DNA of 64,000 nucleotides, from assembly GCA_902557215.1 (NCBI GenBank), contig CACDZM010000002.1, positions 123,679-187,678 of the forward strand. The letters are read 5' to 3'. Below the pieces are notes generated by a model, which saw nothing but the letters and a program-made list of their open reading frames with translations, had not been told where the DNA came from and made no database searches. Every line of letters begins with the position of its first letter. Position 1 is the stretch's first letter. This DNA is from an uncultured Pelagibacteraceae bacterium. Its GTDB lineage: Bacteria; Pseudomonadota; Alphaproteobacteria; Pelagibacterales; Pelagibacteraceae. Shown one piece after another: positions 1 through 10,345 of this stretch. A program made the position numbers and the translations under genes.

Positions 1-191
1 GTGAAACTGCAGTAGGGGCTCATGCTACAATTGATAAGGACAAGATTATTTTAGAAGCAGAATTATTTTCCTTAGATGGCACAGTAAGATTTTATGAAAA
101 AAAAACAAGTACCTTAGATAAATTTAAACAACTTGGTATCGAAGTAGGTAAAAGTTTGAAAACTAAATCGAATAACTCTTATAAAAAATAG
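1..191 (+). CDS. hemC: Hydroxymethylbilane synthase, C-terminal fragment (truncated by window start)
   Basis: Open frame from nt 3 encodes ETAVGAHATIDKDKIILEAELFSLDGT..., like a HemC C-terminus; immediately followed by hemD. Confidence 0.8.
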   Translation, partial: ETAVGAHATIDKDKIILEAELFSLDGTVRFYEKKTSTLDKFKQLGIEVGKSLKTKSNNSYKK

Positions 192-192
192 T

Positions 193-891
193 ATGCATAT
201 TTTATTAACTAGACCATTAGAAGATTGTTCAGAGATGATAGTAAGATTTAAATTGTTGGGCCATCAAGTTTCCCATCTCCCATTATTAAATGTTGAGAAA
301 ATAAATTTTGGTGAGATAAATTTCTCAGAATTTAAAGGTATTATTTTTACTAGTGCTAATGCGGTCAAATCACTAGATACAAAAAAAATTGATAAAAAAA
401 CATTATGTTTTTGTGTAGGGAATGCAACTGAAAAAAAAACAAGAAGTTTGGGTTTTCAAAACGTTATATCTGCTAGTGGTAGTGTTGAAAATTTAAGAGA
501 ATTAATTTTACAAAATTTTGACAAAAAAAATGGAAAACTAATTTACTTTAGTGGGGAAATTATATCAGCAAACCTTGATCGACAATTAATAAATGAGGGT
601 TACGACATTAAAAGAGTGGTTAATTATCGAACAAATCACATTCGAAAATTTGATAAAAAATTTGTTGATGATTTAAAACTTAATATTCCTGAAATAGTTT
701 ATATTTATTCACAGAATAGTGCATCTAGTTTTCTAAATTTTATAAAAGTTCATCAATTAGATGGTGAGTGGATGAATACTAATTTAATGTGTATTGGTGA
801 AAAAACCTCATCAATATTGAACGAAATTAAGTGGAAAAAGATTTTTCTTTTTAACCCTGGAGAAGAGGAGTTTTTGTTATATAAAATTTGA
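193..891 (+). CDS. hemD: Uroporphyrinogen-III synthase
   Basis: ILLTRPLEDCSEM... N-terminus, IYSQNSASSF motif, downstream of hemC. Confidence 0.85.
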   Translation: MHILLTRPLEDCSEMIVRFKLLGHQVSHLPLLNVEKINFGEINFSEFKGIIFTSANAVKSLDTKKIDKKTLCFCVGNATEKKTRSLGFQNVISASGSVENLRELILQNFDKKNGKLIYFSGEIISANLDRQLINEGYDIKRVVNYRTNHIRKFDKKFVDDLKLNIPEIVYIYSQNSASSFLNFIKVHQLDGEWMNTNLMCIGEKTSSILNEIKWKKIFLFNPGEEEFLLYKI

Positions 892-1979
892 TTATGGAAA
901 TAATTAATAATTTTTCTGATATTTTTCTGTCTGTTTGGAACAAAGGCATTTTAGGTGTTGATATTTTTCAAATATTAATTGGAATTGGAATTTTTTTAAT
1001 ATTTCTTATTTTTAGGGGATTAATTAGTAAACTTATAATAAAAAAACTAGAGGTCATTTCAAAAAGAACAACAAACAAGTTGGATGATACTTTTGTTTCA
1101 GCGCTAGATGGACCAGCTAGATTTACTCCAATAGTTATAGGATTTTTTATTGCAAGTTATTATATGACTTTTTCTATAGAAGGTAGAGAAGTTGTGGATA
1201 CCATAAACAGAACCTTAATCACCATTCTTATTTTTTGGGTAATTCATCAAATCATTGAACCAGTTTCTTATATTTTAAGTGGTTTAGATAAACTTTTAAC
1301 AAAAGAATTAATTGGATGGATTATAAAATCATTAAAAATACTGATATTCATTTTAGGACTTGCTGCAGTTTTAGAATTATGGGGAATAAAAATAGGCCCT
1401 ATTATTGCAGGATTAGGTTTGTTTGGTGTGGCTGTAGCTTTAGGTGCTCAAGATTTATTTAAAAATTTAATTTCAGGGATTTTAGTTCTTGTGGAAAAAA
1501 GATTTAAAATAGGCGACTGGATTTCTGTCGATGGAATTATCGAGGGTATAGTTGAAAAAATTGGCTTTAGATCAACAACAATAAGAAAATTTGATAAATC
1601 ATTAGCGATTATTCCAAATTTTCAATTTGCTGAAAATGCAGTTGTAAATGTAAGTGAAACATCTAATTGGTTAATAAGTTGGATTATCACTCTACAATAT
1701 GACACTACTGTTGATCAGTTAAAAACTATTAGAAACCAAATAGAGGATCATATTAATAAAAGTGAGGATTTTAATGTAAATATAGGAGTTGCTGTAAGGG
1801 TGGATAAATTTTCGGATAGCTCAATTGATATGTATGTTCGTTGTTTCACAAAAACAGATAGCTGGAATGAGTGGCTTTCAGTAAAAGAGAGGCTAGCCAT
1901 AGCAATCAAACAAATTGTAGAGAATAATAAAGCATCTTTTGCGTTTCCAAGTTCTTCAATTTATATTGAAAAAAAATGA
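888..1979 (+). CDS. MscS-family mechanosensitive ion channel
   Basis: GLGLFGVAVALGAQDLFKNLISGILVLVEKRFKIGDWI MscS core; N-terminal TM helices. Confidence 0.92.
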   Translation: MIMEIINNFSDIFLSVWNKGILGVDIFQILIGIGIFLIFLIFRGLISKLIIKKLEVISKRTTNKLDDTFVSALDGPARFTPIVIGFFIASYYMTFSIEGREVVDTINRTLITILIFWVIHQIIEPVSYILSGLDKLLTKELIGWIIKSLKILIFILGLAAVLELWGIKIGPIIAGLGLFGVAVALGAQDLFKNLISGILVLVEKRFKIGDWISVDGIIEGIVEKIGFRSTTIRKFDKSLAIIPNFQFAENAVVNVSETSNWLISWIITLQYDTTVDQLKTIRNQIEDHINKSEDFNVNIGVAVRVDKFSDSSIDMYVRCFTKTDSWNEWLSVKERLAIAIKQIVENNKASFAFPSSSIYIEKK

Positions 1980-2266
1980 TTGCGATTTTTTATTTGGTTT
2001 TACAAATACTTAAACTTTACTCATATGTTGTTATAGCCAACGTGATTATCAGTTGGTTAATAGCATTTAATATTTTAAATACACAAAATAGATTTGTTTA
2101 TTCAATTTTAGAGTTTACCTATCGTCTTACAGATCCAATTTTAAACAAAATTAGACGGTTTTTACCTAATTTAGGTTCTTTAGACATTTCTCCGATCATT
2201 TTACTTTTATTGATTTGGTTTATAGAAATGTGTATGAAGCTCTACATTGCACCTATGATTTTTTAA
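1976..2266 (+). CDS. YggT family membrane protein
   Basis: YSYVVIANVIISWLIAFN...LTDPILNKIRRFLPNLGSLDISPIILLLLI YggT pattern. Confidence 0.9.
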   Translation: MIAIFYLVLQILKLYSYVVIANVIISWLIAFNILNTQNRFVYSILEFTYRLTDPILNKIRRFLPNLGSLDISPIILLLLIWFIEMCMKLYIAPMIF

Positions 2267-2269
2267 ATT

Positions 2270-3118
2270 ATGATTTTAATTGATGGAAAGAAAATTGCTG
2301 CAGAACTTAGAGAGGAACTTAAAAAAGAGGTGTCTAATCTAAAAGCTAAATACAATAAAGTTCCAGGATTAACGGTAATTTTAATAGGTGATTTAACACC
2401 TAGTCAAATTTATGTAAGAAACAAAGAGAAGTCTGCAAATGAAGTTGGATTAAAATCAGATGTGGTTAAGTATCCAGACTCTGTAGAGGAAAAAGTTATA
2501 CTAGATAAGATTCAAGAGCTAAATAATGACGAAACAGTCTCAGGCATTTTAGTTCAGCTACCTTTACCAAAACATATTGATAAAAAAAAGGTAATAGAAA
2601 CGATTGTTCCCTCAAAAGATGTTGATGGCTTTCACCCAATGAATGTAGGAAATCTCTCATCTGGTTATGAAAGCTCTGTGCCCTGTACTCCATTAGGATG
2701 TTATTTATTAATAAAAAAAATTGAACCAAACTTAAGTGGAAAAAAAGCAGTGCTAATTGGTAGGTCTAATTTAAATGGGAAACCAATGGCTCAACTTCTT
2801 TTAAAAGAAAATTGCACAGTAACAATCACTCATTCAAAAACAAAAGATTTAAAAGCTGAGTGTTTGGAAGCAGATATCATAGTTGCAGCAGTTGGTATTC
2901 CGGAGCTTGTTAAGGGGGACTGGGTTAAAAAAGATACAATAGTTATTGATGTAGGTATTAATAAAACTGATAAAGGAATAGTCGGAGACGTAGCATTTGA
3001 GGAGGTCTCAACAAATGCTAAAGCTCTAACTCCTGTTCCAGGTGGAGTCGGTCCAATGACTATTGCTTGTTTATTGAAAAACACTATTGACTGTTTTAAA
3101 AGATTAGCTGATAAATAA
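2270..3118 (+). CDS. folD: Bifunctional methylenetetrahydrofolate dehydrogenase/methenyltetrahydrofolate cyclohydrolase
   Basis: GILVQLPLPKHID, PSKDVDGFHPMNVG, TPVPGGVGPMT motifs. Confidence 0.97.
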   Translation: MILIDGKKIAAELREELKKEVSNLKAKYNKVPGLTVILIGDLTPSQIYVRNKEKSANEVGLKSDVVKYPDSVEEKVILDKIQELNNDETVSGILVQLPLPKHIDKKKVIETIVPSKDVDGFHPMNVGNLSSGYESSVPCTPLGCYLLIKKIEPNLSGKKAVLIGRSNLNGKPMAQLLLKENCTVTITHSKTKDLKAECLEADIIVAAVGIPELVKGDWVKKDTIVIDVGINKTDKGIVGDVAFEEVSTNAKALTPVPGGVGPMTIACLLKNTIDCFKRLADK

Positions 3119-3245
3119 TAAGTTAATTAAGAAAGATATTAGAAAAATTGAAAAAAAAGTTACTAATGTGACTATCATCACCATTGTTTAAAGCTCTAAA
3201 ATTACATTAATCTTTCAAAATTATTAAAATAAAGTTAATTTAACT

Positions 3246-3449
3246 GTGAAAAAACCAAAGTATCCTTACAGAATTGCAATATTAATGATGATTCTTACAG
3301 TTCCACCAATAGGTGCCACACAATTAGGTTGGTATTTGTATGACCGACAAACCGGATATGATTATGGTATGATAGTTGGCACGTTTTCAGTTATCTATGC
3401 TGCTTGGTTAATGTATGAAAAAAATTGGCGTGAGGAAGATGAGGATTAA
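3246..3449 (+). CDS. Small hypothetical membrane protein
   Basis: 67-aa ORF with GTG start and two hydrophobic segments. Confidence 0.6.
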   Translation: MKKPKYPYRIAILMMILTVPPIGATQLGWYLYDRQTGYDYGMIVGTFSVIYAAWLMYEKNWREEDED

Positions 3450-3452
3450 TAA

Positions 3453-3716
3453 ATGGAAAAAATAATTTTTTTTGCTCTAGTGATACCAATTCTTGGTTTT
3501 GTTTTATATTTAGGTGCTACAGCTATAATGAAAGGCTTTAGTGCTAAAAGTGCAAATAAAACAAATGAAAATATTGAGACTGAAAAAATTGAGGAGACCC
3601 TGAATGAGGAAAATAAACTTAGTGATGAAATTGAAAAATTAAATAAACTTTTAAGTGATGGTGTTTTAACACAAGAAGAATTTGAAAAAGCAAAAAAAAA
3701 ATTATTAGATAATTAA
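3453..3716 (+). CDS. SHOCT-domain small membrane protein
   Basis: N-terminal TM; C-terminal IEKLNKLLSDGVLTQEEFEKAKKKLL matches SHOCT. Confidence 0.8.
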   Translation: MEKIIFFALVIPILGFVLYLGATAIMKGFSAKSANKTNENIETEKIEETLNEENKLSDEIEKLNKLLSDGVLTQEEFEKAKKKLLDN

Positions 3717-4717
3717 TTATAATTAAGCAGCTTCTTTAATGACCCAAACTCACCTATTTTATAAATAATAGCATCTTCTTTTTTAAAGCCATATTTTTCT
3801 GCACTAGCTTTAAATCTTACTGGTGGTTCCATTATAGGTTCTAAAGATAAAACAAAAGTACCCCAATGCATTCCAATTACTTTTTTGCTCTTTAAATTTT
3901 TTGCAACTTCTAAAGCTTCTTCAGGATTAGTATGATAAACAGATTTATCTTTATAAGGCATAATTGGAAAAAAATTGTATGCTCCAATATTAATAAATGT
4001 AAGATCAATTGGACCGTATTTGTTACCTATGTCTTTATAGATATTTCCAACCCCTGTATCACAACCAAATAATAATTTTTTACCTTTATATTCAATCATA
4101 AAACTTCCCCATAAGCTTTTGTTCGTATCTGCAAGACTTCTTTTTGACCAATGAACAGCTGGTAAAAGAGTAATTTTTAAATTTTGGTTTATTTTAATTT
4201 CATCATACCAGTCCATTTCATTTACATCTTCATAACCATTTTTTTTAAAATACTTTCCAAGTTTTAGTGGAAGTAAAACTTTAACTTTTTTAAAAGGAAA
4301 TCTTCTTATCGTCATCATATCCTGGTGGTCATAATGATTGTGAGTAAGTAAAAAAACATCTGTTTTAGGAATTTCATTTAGCTTAAGTGCTGGCTCTGTA
4401 AATCTTTTTGGGCCAAAAAAAAGTGGCCCAGCATTTTTAGAAAATACAGGGTCTGTGATTATTGTAGTTTGACCAAGTTTAATTAAAAACGTTGCATGCC
4501 CAATCCAAGCCACATAATCATCTTCTTGATATTTCTTTAGATCTGATAAAACTTTTTTTTTTTCAACTACATGCCCTTTAGGAACCGTCATATCTAGTTT
4601 CTTTTTTTCTTTATTAAAAATTTTGAAGGACCATCTAATGTTAGGATCAGCTTTTGGCGAACCCTCGGGATTTTTGAAACTACCGTTTACTAAATGGTGA
4701 TAAGGTTTTCTTTCCAT
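3713..4717 (-). CDS. MBL-fold metallohydrolase (NAPE-PLD/UlaG-like)
   Basis: WIGHATFLI, TDPVFS, LTHNHYDHQD, GMHWGTF motifs. Confidence 0.9.
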   Translation of the reverse strand: MERKPYHHLVNGSFKNPEGSPKADPNIRWSFKIFNKEKKKLDMTVPKGHVVEKKKVLSDLKKYQEDDYVAWIGHATFLIKLGQTTIITDPVFSKNAGPLFFGPKRFTEPALKLNEIPKTDVFLLTHNHYDHQDMMTIRRFPFKKVKVLLPLKLGKYFKKNGYEDVNEMDWYDEIKINQNLKITLLPAVHWSKRSLADTNKSLWGSFMIEYKGKKLLFGCDTGVGNIYKDIGNKYGPIDLTFINIGAYNFFPIMPYKDKSVYHTNPEEALEVAKNLKSKKVIGMHWGTFVLSLEPIMEPPVRFKASAEKYGFKKEDAIIYKIGEFGSLKKLLNYN

Positions 4718-4722
4718 TTTGA

Positions 4723-5343
4723 CTAATTTTTTTTATTTTGAGTTTTTATGATTATCTCCTCTAAGGTTCTACTAATTATTATTGTCCCCTTCTCGTTTGG
4801 ATGTATTCCATCACTTAGATTGTATTCAGGTTTCATGGCTACTCCCTCTAATAAAAAAGGAATAAGCTCAATTTTGAATTTTTTGGCTAAATCAGGAAAA
4901 ATTTTGTCAAACTTTTTTTTATAGGTAAAACCATGTGAGTTTGGAGCAATCATTCCAGCTAGAATAATTTCGATATTCTTATCTTGGACAATTTTTATGA
5001 TTTTTTCTAAGTTGCTTTTAGTTTCTTTTGGTTCGATACCTCTTAACATGTCATTGGCACCTAAGCATAAAATTATTAGATCTATATCTGGCTCAGTCAA
5101 AGTCCAATCAGCTCTATTTAAACCACCTGAAGATGTGCTACCAGAAACACTGCCATCAACAATCTTAATATCATAACCCTTTGCCTCTAAATTCTCTTCT
5201 AAAACGATTGGTAAACTTTCGGCATCAGATAAACCATAACCTGCCATCAAACTATCCCCAAATAACACAATCTTTTCGATTGCATATGCATTAATGGTTA
5301 GTAGACAGATAATAATTATTTTAATAATAAAACTTTTGTTCAT
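4723..5343 (-). CDS. tesA: Arylesterase / GDSL-type SGNH hydrolase (TesA-like)
   Basis: VLFGDSLMAGYGL, LGANDMLRG, DGIHPNEKG motifs; start taken at MNKSFIIKIII, shorter than the listed ORF. Confidence 0.85.
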   Translation of the reverse strand: MNKSFIIKIIIICLLTINAYAIEKIVLFGDSLMAGYGLSDAESLPIVLEENLEAKGYDIKIVDGSVSGSTSSGGLNRADWTLTEPDIDLIILCLGANDMLRGIEPKETKSNLEKIIKIVQDKNIEIILAGMIAPNSHGFTYKKKFDKIFPDLAKKFKIELIPFLLEGVAMKPEYNLSDGIHPNEKGTIIISRTLEEIIIKTQNKKN

Positions 5344-6007
5344 GAGCACTCTTCTTAAATTAAAAAAAATAAATCTTAAATACCAAAGTGGTAAAGATAA
5401 TATTAGTGTTTTGAAAGACATAAATTTGACCACAAAAAAAAAAGAGACTATTTCAATAGTAGGTGAAAGTGGTTCAGGAAAAACAAGTTTAATCATGTTA
5501 ATTGGTGGTTTAGAGCGTCCAACTTCAGGCAAGATATACTTTATAGACAACGAAATAACAAAATTGAGTGAAGACGAAGTATCAAAAATCAGAAAAAAAA
5601 ATATTGGTATAATTTTTCAGTCTTTTTATTTAATCCCCAATTATACAGCCCTAGAAAATGTGACCTTAATTCTTGAATTAAATAAATTCAAAAATCCTGA
5701 GAAAGAGGCAAAATCTCTCTTAGATAGATTTGGCTTAAAACATCGACTAAACAATCTGCCCAACCAGTTATCTGGAGGAGAACAACAACGTGTCGCTATC
5801 GCGAGAGCTATTGCTATGAAGCCAGAGCTAATTCTAGCTGATGAACCTACAGGAAATTTAGATACAGAAAACTCCGATATGATTTCTAAAATTTTATTTA
5901 GGTATGTTAAAGAGGAAGGTTCCTCATTAATTATGGTAACACATGACCCAAAACTTGCTAACCGCGCAAGCAGAAAAATTAAAATTAAAGATGGAAAAAT
6001 TAAATAA
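5342..6007 (+). CDS. ybbA: ABC transporter ATP-binding protein (YbbA/LolD-like)
   Basis: Walker A GESGSGKTS, signature LSGGEQQRVAIARA, Walker B LILADEPTGNLD; start at MSTLLKL. Confidence 0.9.
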   Translation: MSTLLKLKKINLKYQSGKDNISVLKDINLTTKKKETISIVGESGSGKTSLIMLIGGLERPTSGKIYFIDNEITKLSEDEVSKIRKKNIGIIFQSFYLIPNYTALENVTLILELNKFKNPEKEAKSLLDRFGLKHRLNNLPNQLSGGEQQRVAIARAIAMKPELILADEPTGNLDTENSDMISKILFRYVKEEGSSLIMVTHDPKLANRASRKIKIKDGKIK

Positions 6008-8528
6008 ATTTTATCAATACAAGTTTATCTTAATATATGCTCTGAGAGACTTAAAAAGGAACTATAAAAAAATCTCAAGTATAATCACCACCCTGTTCAT
6101 CAGTCTTTTTATATTAAGTGCAATATTTACTATTGAGGATAGTTTGAAAAAAGAACTCAAAGAGAATGCCAAAGAGCTTTTAGGTGGAGACTTAGAAATT
6201 GACTATAATAGAAATCAAGGAAATATAGATTTATTAAATAAAGTTGAAGAGTTTACAATTATATCAGAGATGGTTGAATTTAGTACAATGCTCTCAACAA
6301 CAAATCGAAAGAAAAATAAATCTTTATTCACTAGAATAAAAACTGTTGATCAAAAATATCCTTTATATGGTGAGATAGCTTATGAACCTGCTGATGCTTA
6401 TGAAAGAATGCAAAATGAACCTTATACAATTTTAATTAATGAGAGTTTATCAAAAACCTTAAATATCAAGACAAATGAAATTGTAAAAATTCAAGATCAA
6501 GAATTTCTTGTTGTTGGCAAGGTAAGATCTGTTCCAGATGTAAGTGGATTTGTGACTTTTGGAGATTGGGTTTTAACAGGTAAACAAACTTTGGATATCT
6601 TAAAACTTAATGGAATAGGAAATTTTTTAAATTACGAATACAAAGTAAAATTTAATAATAATGACGACCCAGAAATAATCATAAAAAAAATCGAAAGTAT
6701 TTTTAAAGATGATCAAAAGGTAAAAATTAGATATCCAGAAAATGCAGCAAGTGGATTAAAAAGAGTAATTGGTAACTTTTCACAATTTTTATCCCTTGTC
6801 TCAATAAGTGCGATGCTAATTGCTGGTATAGGAATTGCTAATACTCTTCTGTCTTTTATAAACCAAAATAACTTGTCAATAGCAGTAAGAAAGGCTTTAG
6901 GTTTCTATTCTGGTAATATTAAAAAACTTTATTATCTTCAATTAGTAATATTATTATTTATAATTACTATTTTGGCGTATTTCAGTAGTTTACTAATTGT
7001 GCCATTAGCAGACAAATATTTGTCAAGTAGCTTTGGACTTAAGATAAATATATTTTTTTCTTATTTTAATTTTTTTAAGATATTTTTAATAGGTTTGTTA
7101 GTTTTGATAATTTTTTCGATTCCCACAATTAGCTCTATTGATCAAGTCAAAGCCTCAAGCTTATTTAGAAATGTTTTCCAAAATTTACAATTTTATTATT
7201 CAAAGAAATTAATTTTTATGAGTATTTTCATGTTATCAATTTTGATTTTAATATTTACCTATAGATCAGAAAATCTTACTTATAGTATTGGATATTTTGG
7301 GGCATTTTTTATTTGTTTGATTATATTTTTTCTACTTTCAAAATTAATCATATTTTCATTGAAAAAGTTTAGATTTAATTCGAGCACTACTTTAAAAGTA
7401 TCTATTAAAAATATTACACAATCAAAAAGTATCACACCTATAACAATTATGTCTTTAGGCCTAGGTGTTACATTGCTTTTGACTTTGGCACTAGTTGGAA
7501 CTAATTTTAAAAGAGAAATAGCAAAATCAATACCCGACATCGCTCCTGATTATTTTTTTGTGGGTATTCAAAATGGAGAGCGTGAAAAGTTTGAACAAAG
7601 AATTTTATCAATGGATCCTGCTGCTAATATTGAAATTGTGCCAATGGTCTCTTCAGGAATAGTGAAGATTAATGGTATAAATCCAAATACATATATTACA
7701 CCTGAAAATGATAGTTATTGGGTCATAGGTAGTGAACGCAGATCATCTTGGACAAAAGAAGTTCCTGACGACAATCTAATTATTGATGGTAAGTGGTGGG
7801 ATTTGTCTAAACCAAACCAACTTCAGATATCATTAGACGCTAAGGTTGCAAAAGATTTTAACATTAAATTAGGGGATATATTTACTTTAAATATCTATGG
7901 TATAGAAGTTGATGGTGAAATAGTCAACTTTAGACAAGTTGATTATAGAGATCTTAATATAAATTTTGCAATGCTCTTTAATCCCGACTTTGCAAAAAAT
8001 ATTCCTCACGAATATTTAGCAACCACAAAGTTCTATAATTCAAATAAATTTGATGAAACAAAAATGCTTGAAATTTTCCCTAGTTTATCAATGATTAAAA
8101 TTGCTGATTATTTAAATAAAGTAACAAATGTTTTAAATAAAGTTTTCATAGCTGTTATTATAATTTCAACTGTCACTATCGTCATTGGTTTAATTGTAAT
8201 ATCAAGTGCAATAATGGTCCAAGGAAAAGTAAGAGAATACCAAAATTTAGTTTTTAAAATTTTAGGTTTTTCAAGAAAAGAGATTATTTTTTCTTCGCTG
8301 ATTGAATTTATGATTATTTTTATATCTGTAATAATGATTGCAGTTTTGTTCGCTGTAGTTGGTTCAAAATTTATTATAGAAAATATATTTGAGTTATTCT
8401 GGAAGTTTGATCTTAAAGTTTTAATTTATCTTGGTTTATCTATTGGTCTAGTAACGTTGGTGTTAATATTATTATCTAATATCAAATATTTAAATCCAAA
8501 GGTTTATCCTCTTATTAGAAATCAATAA
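5991..8528 (+). CDS. FtsX-like ABC transporter permease (YbbP-like)
   Basis: Large two-module FtsX/MacB-like permease overlapping the ATPase gene; start at MEKLNKFYQYKF. Confidence 0.88.
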   Translation: MEKLNKFYQYKFILIYALRDLKRNYKKISSIITTLFISLFILSAIFTIEDSLKKELKENAKELLGGDLEIDYNRNQGNIDLLNKVEEFTIISEMVEFSTMLSTTNRKKNKSLFTRIKTVDQKYPLYGEIAYEPADAYERMQNEPYTILINESLSKTLNIKTNEIVKIQDQEFLVVGKVRSVPDVSGFVTFGDWVLTGKQTLDILKLNGIGNFLNYEYKVKFNNNDDPEIIIKKIESIFKDDQKVKIRYPENAASGLKRVIGNFSQFLSLVSISAMLIAGIGIANTLLSFINQNNLSIAVRKALGFYSGNIKKLYYLQLVILLFIITILAYFSSLLIVPLADKYLSSSFGLKINIFFSYFNFFKIFLIGLLVLIIFSIPTISSIDQVKASSLFRNVFQNLQFYYSKKLIFMSIFMLSILILIFTYRSENLTYSIGYFGAFFICLIIFFLLSKLIIFSLKKFRFNSSTTLKVSIKNITQSKSITPITIMSLGLGVTLLLTLALVGTNFKREIAKSIPDIAPDYFFVGIQNGEREKFEQRILSMDPAANIEIVPMVSSGIVKINGINPNTYITPENDSYWVIGSERRSSWTKEVPDDNLIIDGKWWDLSKPNQLQISLDAKVAKDFNIKLGDIFTLNIYGIEVDGEIVNFRQVDYRDLNINFAMLFNPDFAKNIPHEYLATTKFYNSNKFDETKMLEIFPSLSMIKIADYLNKVTNVLNKVFIAVIIISTVTIVIGLIVISSAIMVQGKVREYQNLVFKILGFSRKEIIFSSLIEFMIIFISVIMIAVLFAVVGSKFIIENIFELFWKFDLKVLIYLGLSIGLVTLVLILLSNIKYLNPKVYPLIRNQ

Positions 8529-8538
8529 TCACTAGGAT

Positions 8539-9636
8539 TTATTTAGCCCTCTCCATCAGCCAAAGGTTGTCACCCGCCAAAAAGTAAATTTTTCCATCTT
8601 TTGGATGAACTTGTATATCTCTAATTCGTCCGATTTCATCTTTAAAAATTATATCTTCTTTTATGTTGGACAAATCATTGAAGATTAATTTTCTTAAGGA
8701 TTGATCTTTTAATGATGTAATTAAAGCATGACCATTCCATTCATTAAATTCGTTTCCTTCATAAATTGTAATTGCACTTGTTGCAATTGAAGGTACCCAA
8801 TATTGGATTGCTTTTGTAAAGCCTGGTTTCCATTTAGGTCCTATTGGCAGACCAGAGTAATTTTTTCCTCCCCATCCTAAAATTTTCCAACCATAATTTT
8901 CACCCTCTTTAACCTCACCAAACCAATCTCCACCCTTTGCTCCGTGATTACTCATGTAAATTTTTCTATCAAATGGAGATAAAGCTAAACCTTGAGGATT
9001 TCTAACCCCGATTTGATATATCTCTGGAAGCCAGTCGGATCTTCCTTTAAATCTAGGATTATCTTTTGGAATACTTCCGTCTAGATTTACTCTTATAATG
9101 CTACCTGGATGTTTTGTTGGATCTTGCGCGATCATACCCTTACCTCTTTCACCGACAGATGCAAAAAGATAGTCGTCTTTAATAACTAATCTTGATCCAA
9201 AGTGATAACCAGAATTAATAGGAGGATTAGCTTGAAAAATATTTTTAAATTTTAATTTTTTTTTGGAAAATTTTGTTTTTGCAATAGAGGTACTGGTTTT
9301 GCCATTACTCCTATTTTCTGTGTAAGATACATAAATAAAACCATTTTTAAAAAGAATATCTAGTATTCCACCTTGGCCGTGTTCTAAAAAATTAAGATTG
9401 TGGCTTATTTCAGCAATTTGTTGTGAAACAATATTTACGATTTTTATTTTTCCACTTTTTTCAGTTATAATAAGCTCTTCATTATTAATAAATGATGAGC
9501 CCCAAGGATCATTTAAATCGGCAATTTTCTTTAAATCAAAATTTTTTGCAAATGAGAGGTTTGTTAAGAGTAAGAATAAAGATACTGAAAAAATAAACTT
9601 TCTCACTTTACGAGAGCTTTGATCTTCCACCATCAA
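8539..9636 (-). CDS. PQQ-dependent sugar dehydrogenase (glucose/sorbosone dehydrogenase-like)
   Basis: NPQGLALSPFDRKIYMSNHGAKGGDWFGEV, GENYGWKILGWG, signal peptide. Confidence 0.88.
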   Translation of the reverse strand: MMVEDQSSRKVRKFIFSVSLFLLLTNLSFAKNFDLKKIADLNDPWGSSFINNEELIITEKSGKIKIVNIVSQQIAEISHNLNFLEHGQGGILDILFKNGFIYVSYTENRSNGKTSTSIAKTKFSKKKLKFKNIFQANPPINSGYHFGSRLVIKDDYLFASVGERGKGMIAQDPTKHPGSIIRVNLDGSIPKDNPRFKGRSDWLPEIYQIGVRNPQGLALSPFDRKIYMSNHGAKGGDWFGEVKEGENYGWKILGWGGKNYSGLPIGPKWKPGFTKAIQYWVPSIATSAITIYEGNEFNEWNGHALITSLKDQSLRKLIFNDLSNIKEDIIFKDEIGRIRDIQVHPKDGKIYFLAGDNLWLMERAK

Positions 9637-10318
9637 CTGCTATAATTTGACCTGTCACCCAAGAGCTATCATCTGTAATAAGAAATTTAGCTAAAGAGGC
9701 CGAGTCCTTTCCCTCACCCAATCTTTTTAAGGGATGAGCTTTTGCTATCCCATCAGCTAATGCTTTATTTTTTAACATTGGTTCCGCAATTTTTGAATTA
9801 GTTAAACTAGGTGCAATGCAGTTTACTCTTATGTTTGGAGCAAATTCTGCAGCTAAAGAAACTGTCAAACCCTCAACAGCAGCTTTTGTAGATGCAATTA
9901 CCGCATGATTTGTAAAACCTCTTTGTGCAGCAACTGTGGAAAATAAAACAATTGAACCTCTGTTTTTTTTTAAACTATCCTGATATCCCTTTATAACATC
10001 CACTGCCGAATATAAATTTAATTTCATACACTTGTTAAAATCTTGCTCATGCACCATTCTTAAAGGTTTCAAATCAATTGAACCCACACAATAAGCAATA
10101 CCTTTTACGTCGGAAATATCACTTTTAACCTTATCTACAAATCCATCTTGCAAAACGTCAGTTATTGTAAATGTACAACCTAATTTTTCAGAAATGTTTT
10201 TAGTTTCATTTTCATTTCTACCTACTAAATGAACTGAATTCCCTGAATTTACTAATTGTTCAGACAAACTAGAACCGATGGATCCTGTCGCACCAAAAAT
10301 AAGATATTTTTCTGACAT
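9608..10318 (-). CDS. SDR family oxidoreductase
   Basis: GATGSIGSSLSEQL nucleotide-binding motif, GGRSKLS C-terminus, SDR fold. Confidence 0.9.
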   Translation of the reverse strand: MSEKYLIFGATGSIGSSLSEQLVNSGNSVHLVGRNENETKNISEKLGCTFTITDVLQDGFVDKVKSDISDVKGIAYCVGSIDLKPLRMVHEQDFNKCMKLNLYSAVDVIKGYQDSLKKNRGSIVLFSTVAAQRGFTNHAVIASTKAAVEGLTVSLAAEFAPNIRVNCIAPSLTNSKIAEPMLKNKALADGIAKAHPLKRLGEGKDSASLAKFLITDDSSWVTGQIIAVDGGRSKLS

Positions 10319-10345
10319 AAAAATTTTTATTAGTTATATTTAAAT

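Noticed and set aside
2496-3084. Minus-strand ORFs inside folD
   Set aside because: Antisense to a strongly supported enzyme gene with no recognisable domains.
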